Shown: positions 62,685 through 64,000 of the stretch, piece after piece
Numbering within the stretch: position 1 is the stretch's first letter
Layout of the letters: each line of letters opens with the position of its first letter
Assembly (NCBI RefSeq): GCF_000430725.1
Contig: NZ_AUMO01000043.1
Coordinates: forward strand, 95,759 to 159,758
DNA from: Azohydromonas australica DSM 1124
GTDB taxonomy: Bacteria; Pseudomonadota; Gammaproteobacteria; Burkholderiales; Burkholderiaceae_C
Length of the DNA stretch: 64,000 nt
Direction: 5' to 3'
The notes under the pieces: generated by a model
Databases searched by the model: none
What the model was told of the DNA's origin: nothing
Seen by the model: only the letters and a program-made list of their open reading frames with translations
Position numbers and translations under genes: made by a program

Positions 62685-63528
62685 CGCGAACAACAGGGGC
62701 AGTACGGCGGCGGCGACCGCATTGATCGCCGAGGACGAGCCGCTGCTGGCGCAGGCGCTGCAGGCGGCGCTGCGGCGCGAGTGGCCCGAGCTGCAGGTGC
62801 TGGCCAACGTGGGCGACGGCGTGCAGGCGCTGAGCAAGACGCTGGCGCTGCGGCCGGCGCTGTGCTTCCTGGACATCCGCATGCCCGGGCTCACGGGCCT
62901 GGAGGTGGCGCAGGCGCTGGCCGAGGACTGGCCGGCGCAGGAGGCGCCGTTCCCGCTGCTGGTGTTCATCACCGCGCACGACCACTACGCGCTGCAGGCC
63001 TTCGAGCACGCGGCGGTGGACTACCTGCTCAAGCCCGTGGAGCCGGCGCGGCTGGCGCGCTGCGTGCAGCGCTTGCGGCAGACGCTGGCGGCGCGCCAGG
63101 CCGCCCCGGCCGCGCAGGCGCCGGCGCTGGACGACACGCTGGCGCAGCTGCGCGGCCTGCTGGCGCAGTCCGGGGGCCCGGCGGCGTCCGCCCCGCCACC
63201 GCCGCGGCTGCAGGTGATCCAGGCCGGCGCCGGCAGCGCGGTGCATTTCGTGCCGGTGGAGGACGTGCTGTATTTCGAGGCGGCGGACAAGTACGTGCGC
63301 GTGATCACGGCCGAGGCCGAGCATTTGATCCGCATGCCGCTCAAGGAGCTGTTGCCGCAGCTGGACCCGGATCGCTTCTGGCAGATCCACCGCGGCACCA
63401 TCGTGCAGGCGCGCTGCATCCGCACCGCCGTGCGCGACGAATCAGGAAAGGTGCACCTGACGCTGCGCGGGCGGCCCGAGAAATTGACGGCCAGCCGTCT
63501 GTATGCGCATTTGTTCAGGGCGTTCTGA
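62674..63528 (+). CDS. LytTR-type response regulator
   Basis: A 284-residue regulator. The receiver domain shows LIAEDEPLLAQALQ, the phosphoacceptor Asp in CFLDIRMPGLTG, Thr in VFITAHD and Lys in DYLLKPVEP. After a proline/alanine linker, a LytTR DNA-binding domain follows (VLYFEAADKYVRVITAEAEH; RFWQIHRGTIVQARCIRTAV). LytTR regulators bind direct repeats near their target promoters. The start lies inside the kinase gene, so the two proteins are made in balance. Confidence 0.95.
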   Translation: MAADANNRGSTAAATALIAEDEPLLAQALQAALRREWPELQVLANVGDGVQALSKTLALRPALCFLDIRMPGLTGLEVAQALAEDWPAQEAPFPLLVFITAHDHYALQAFEHAAVDYLLKPVEPARLARCVQRLRQTLAARQAAPAAQAPALDDTLAQLRGLLAQSGGPAASAPPPPRLQVIQAGAGSAVHFVPVEDVLYFEAADKYVRVITAEAEHLIRMPLKELLPQLDPDRFWQIHRGTIVQARCIRTAVRDESGKVHLTLRGRPEKLTASRLYAHLFRAF

Positions 63529-63554
63529 GAACTCAAATTACCAACCACGCGACT

Positions 63555-63854
63555 TTATTTACCAGATAGCGCTCTGTACAATTCTTCGACGGTTTTTGAT
63601 TTAACCCTTGTACTCTCCAAAACACTACTGACGTCACCATAGAGCGAATGGTATTCTACGAATACTTCAAATCCAGTCCCACCCATTAATTTTATCATTT
63701 CAAGGTGACATGCTTCAGCACCATCCGCCTTCGTAATATAAAGGAGAGGCAACTCCTCGCCGACCTTGATAACAGCATCTTTTCTAGGCCAGCCTTTTGC
63801 AAAACAATTGTGCTCAATATTGATAGCCTCCAACAACTCATCCCATCTGTCCAT
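63555..63854 (-). CDS. AT-rich orphan small protein
   Basis: A 99-residue cytoplasmic protein in an abruptly AT-rich segment. The ATG at 63854 (MDRWDELLEAINIEHNCF) has GAGGGG six bases upstream; an earlier ATG at 63875 has a poorer ribosome site. Sequence features are mixed alpha/beta (VGEELPLLYITKADGAEACH; GGTGFEVFVEYHSLYGDVSS) with an acidic, small-immunity-protein look. No family was recognised. Codon use is unlike the rest of the window, so recent transfer is likely. It lies next to an insertion-sequence-like end. Confidence 0.6.
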   Translation of the reverse strand: MDRWDELLEAINIEHNCFAKGWPRKDAVIKVGEELPLLYITKADGAEACHLEMIKLMGGTGFEVFVEYHSLYGDVSSVLESTRVKSKTVEELYRALSGK

Positions 63855-63892
63855 ATCAAACCCCTCTACCTCCATATCTCCCGCCTTAACTT

Positions 63893-64000
63893 TTTAGGAC
63901 TTACGCAACGAGCACCATCCGCACCGCCGGGCTGCGCAGCTCGGCTCTTAGATAGTTGGACAGCATCTCGCGTTTGAGCTGATAGAGTGTTTTCCCGACC
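63893..64000 (-). mobile_element. End of a probable insertion sequence
   Basis: The sequence TTTTAGGACTTACGCAACGAG at 63892-63912 resembles the terminal repeat seen at the tips of several transposons, and the GC content rises again right after it. On the minus strand a frame ends with a stop (TAA) at 63901-63903 after LKREMLSNYLRAELRSPAVR and MVLVA. This looks like the C-terminus of an IS4-like transposase with the stop inside the terminal repeat. The rest lies beyond the window, so family and target duplication cannot be checked. Confidence 0.5.
63901..64000 (-). CDS. C-terminal fragment of a probable transposase
   Basis: The last 32 residues of a protein that continues beyond the right edge. 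It is arginine/leucine rich, with the pattern TLYQLKREMLSNYLRAELRS. It resembles the tail of DDE transposases of the IS4 group by memory only. The stop codon sits inside the supposed terminal repeat, a common layout in insertion sequences. Confidence 0.45.
   Translation of the reverse strand, partial: VGKTLYQLKREMLSNYLRAELRSPAVRMVLVA

Noticed and set aside
63705..63977. A 90-codon plus-strand frame at the right edge
   Set aside because: It crosses the supposed insertion-sequence border and has no ribosome site; the minus-strand gene in the same place has one.

Overview
The window is 64 kb of very GC-rich DNA (about 70 % G+C by eye) with dense, short-spaced genes. It looks like the chromosome of a Burkholderiales bacterium, probably of the Comamonadaceae/Rubrivivax-Caldimonas kind. 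This rests on gene content: PhaM and DUF3567 proteins, a methionine synthase split into two polypeptides, a TorF porin joined to glnK-amtB, a T. ferrooxidans-type GshA, a PEP-CTERM protein and REP-like repeats. No rRNA, tRNA or CRISPR array was found. The genus cannot be fixed from the sequence alone.

Layout. 1-3 kb: the tail of an unknown gene, a B12-binding radical SAM enzyme and a PEP-CTERM secreted protein. 3.3-10.6 kb: the complete F1Fo ATP synthase operon atpIBEFHAGDC on the minus strand, with a consensus -10 box in front and a terminator behind. 10.8-17.3 kb: a DsbD/ScsB-type disulfide reductase, a three-gene sugar-acid operon (aldolase, aldose epimerase, lactonase), a GNAT acetyltransferase and an unknown protein. 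17.3-24.6 kb: an ABC-F ATPase, gshB, a BenE-type transporter, kup and gshA, all on the minus strand. 24.9-27.6 kb: a nitrogen-control operon torF-glnK-amtB driven by a clear sigma-54 promoter with an NtrC-like site upstream.

27.7-35.6 kb: yifB/comM, a glycine-zipper protein, the two-piece metH operon and a secreted protein carrying a 14-unit GCC repeat. 35.7-43.3 kb: a double-AAA ATPase, DUF3567 and DUF3108 proteins, a FAH-family protein that has lost its catalytic residues, a retropepsin-like protease, PhaM and a FIST protein. 43.3-50.2 kb: a 2-hydroxyacid module, with a LysR regulator, lactate/glycolate permease and glcDEF, and a palindromic T-N11-A operator in front of the permease. 50.2-57.0 kb: assorted genes (NTF2-like, EamA exporter, pssA, lipoprotein, glpK, TPR-like secreted protein, CPBP protease, deoxyribosyltransferase).

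57.4-63.5 kb: a tightly coupled cassette of ABC ATPase, FtsX-type permease, LolA-like periplasmic protein and a predicted outer-membrane barrel, followed by an overlapping LytS-type kinase and LytTR regulator. This is the best candidate for an undescribed system: a possible trans-envelope lipid or lipoprotein route with its own signalling pair. The last 0.45 kb is AT-rich and foreign-looking, with one orphan small gene and what appears to be the end of an insertion sequence.

Most very long open frames antisense to these genes are shadows produced by the high G+C content and were left out.
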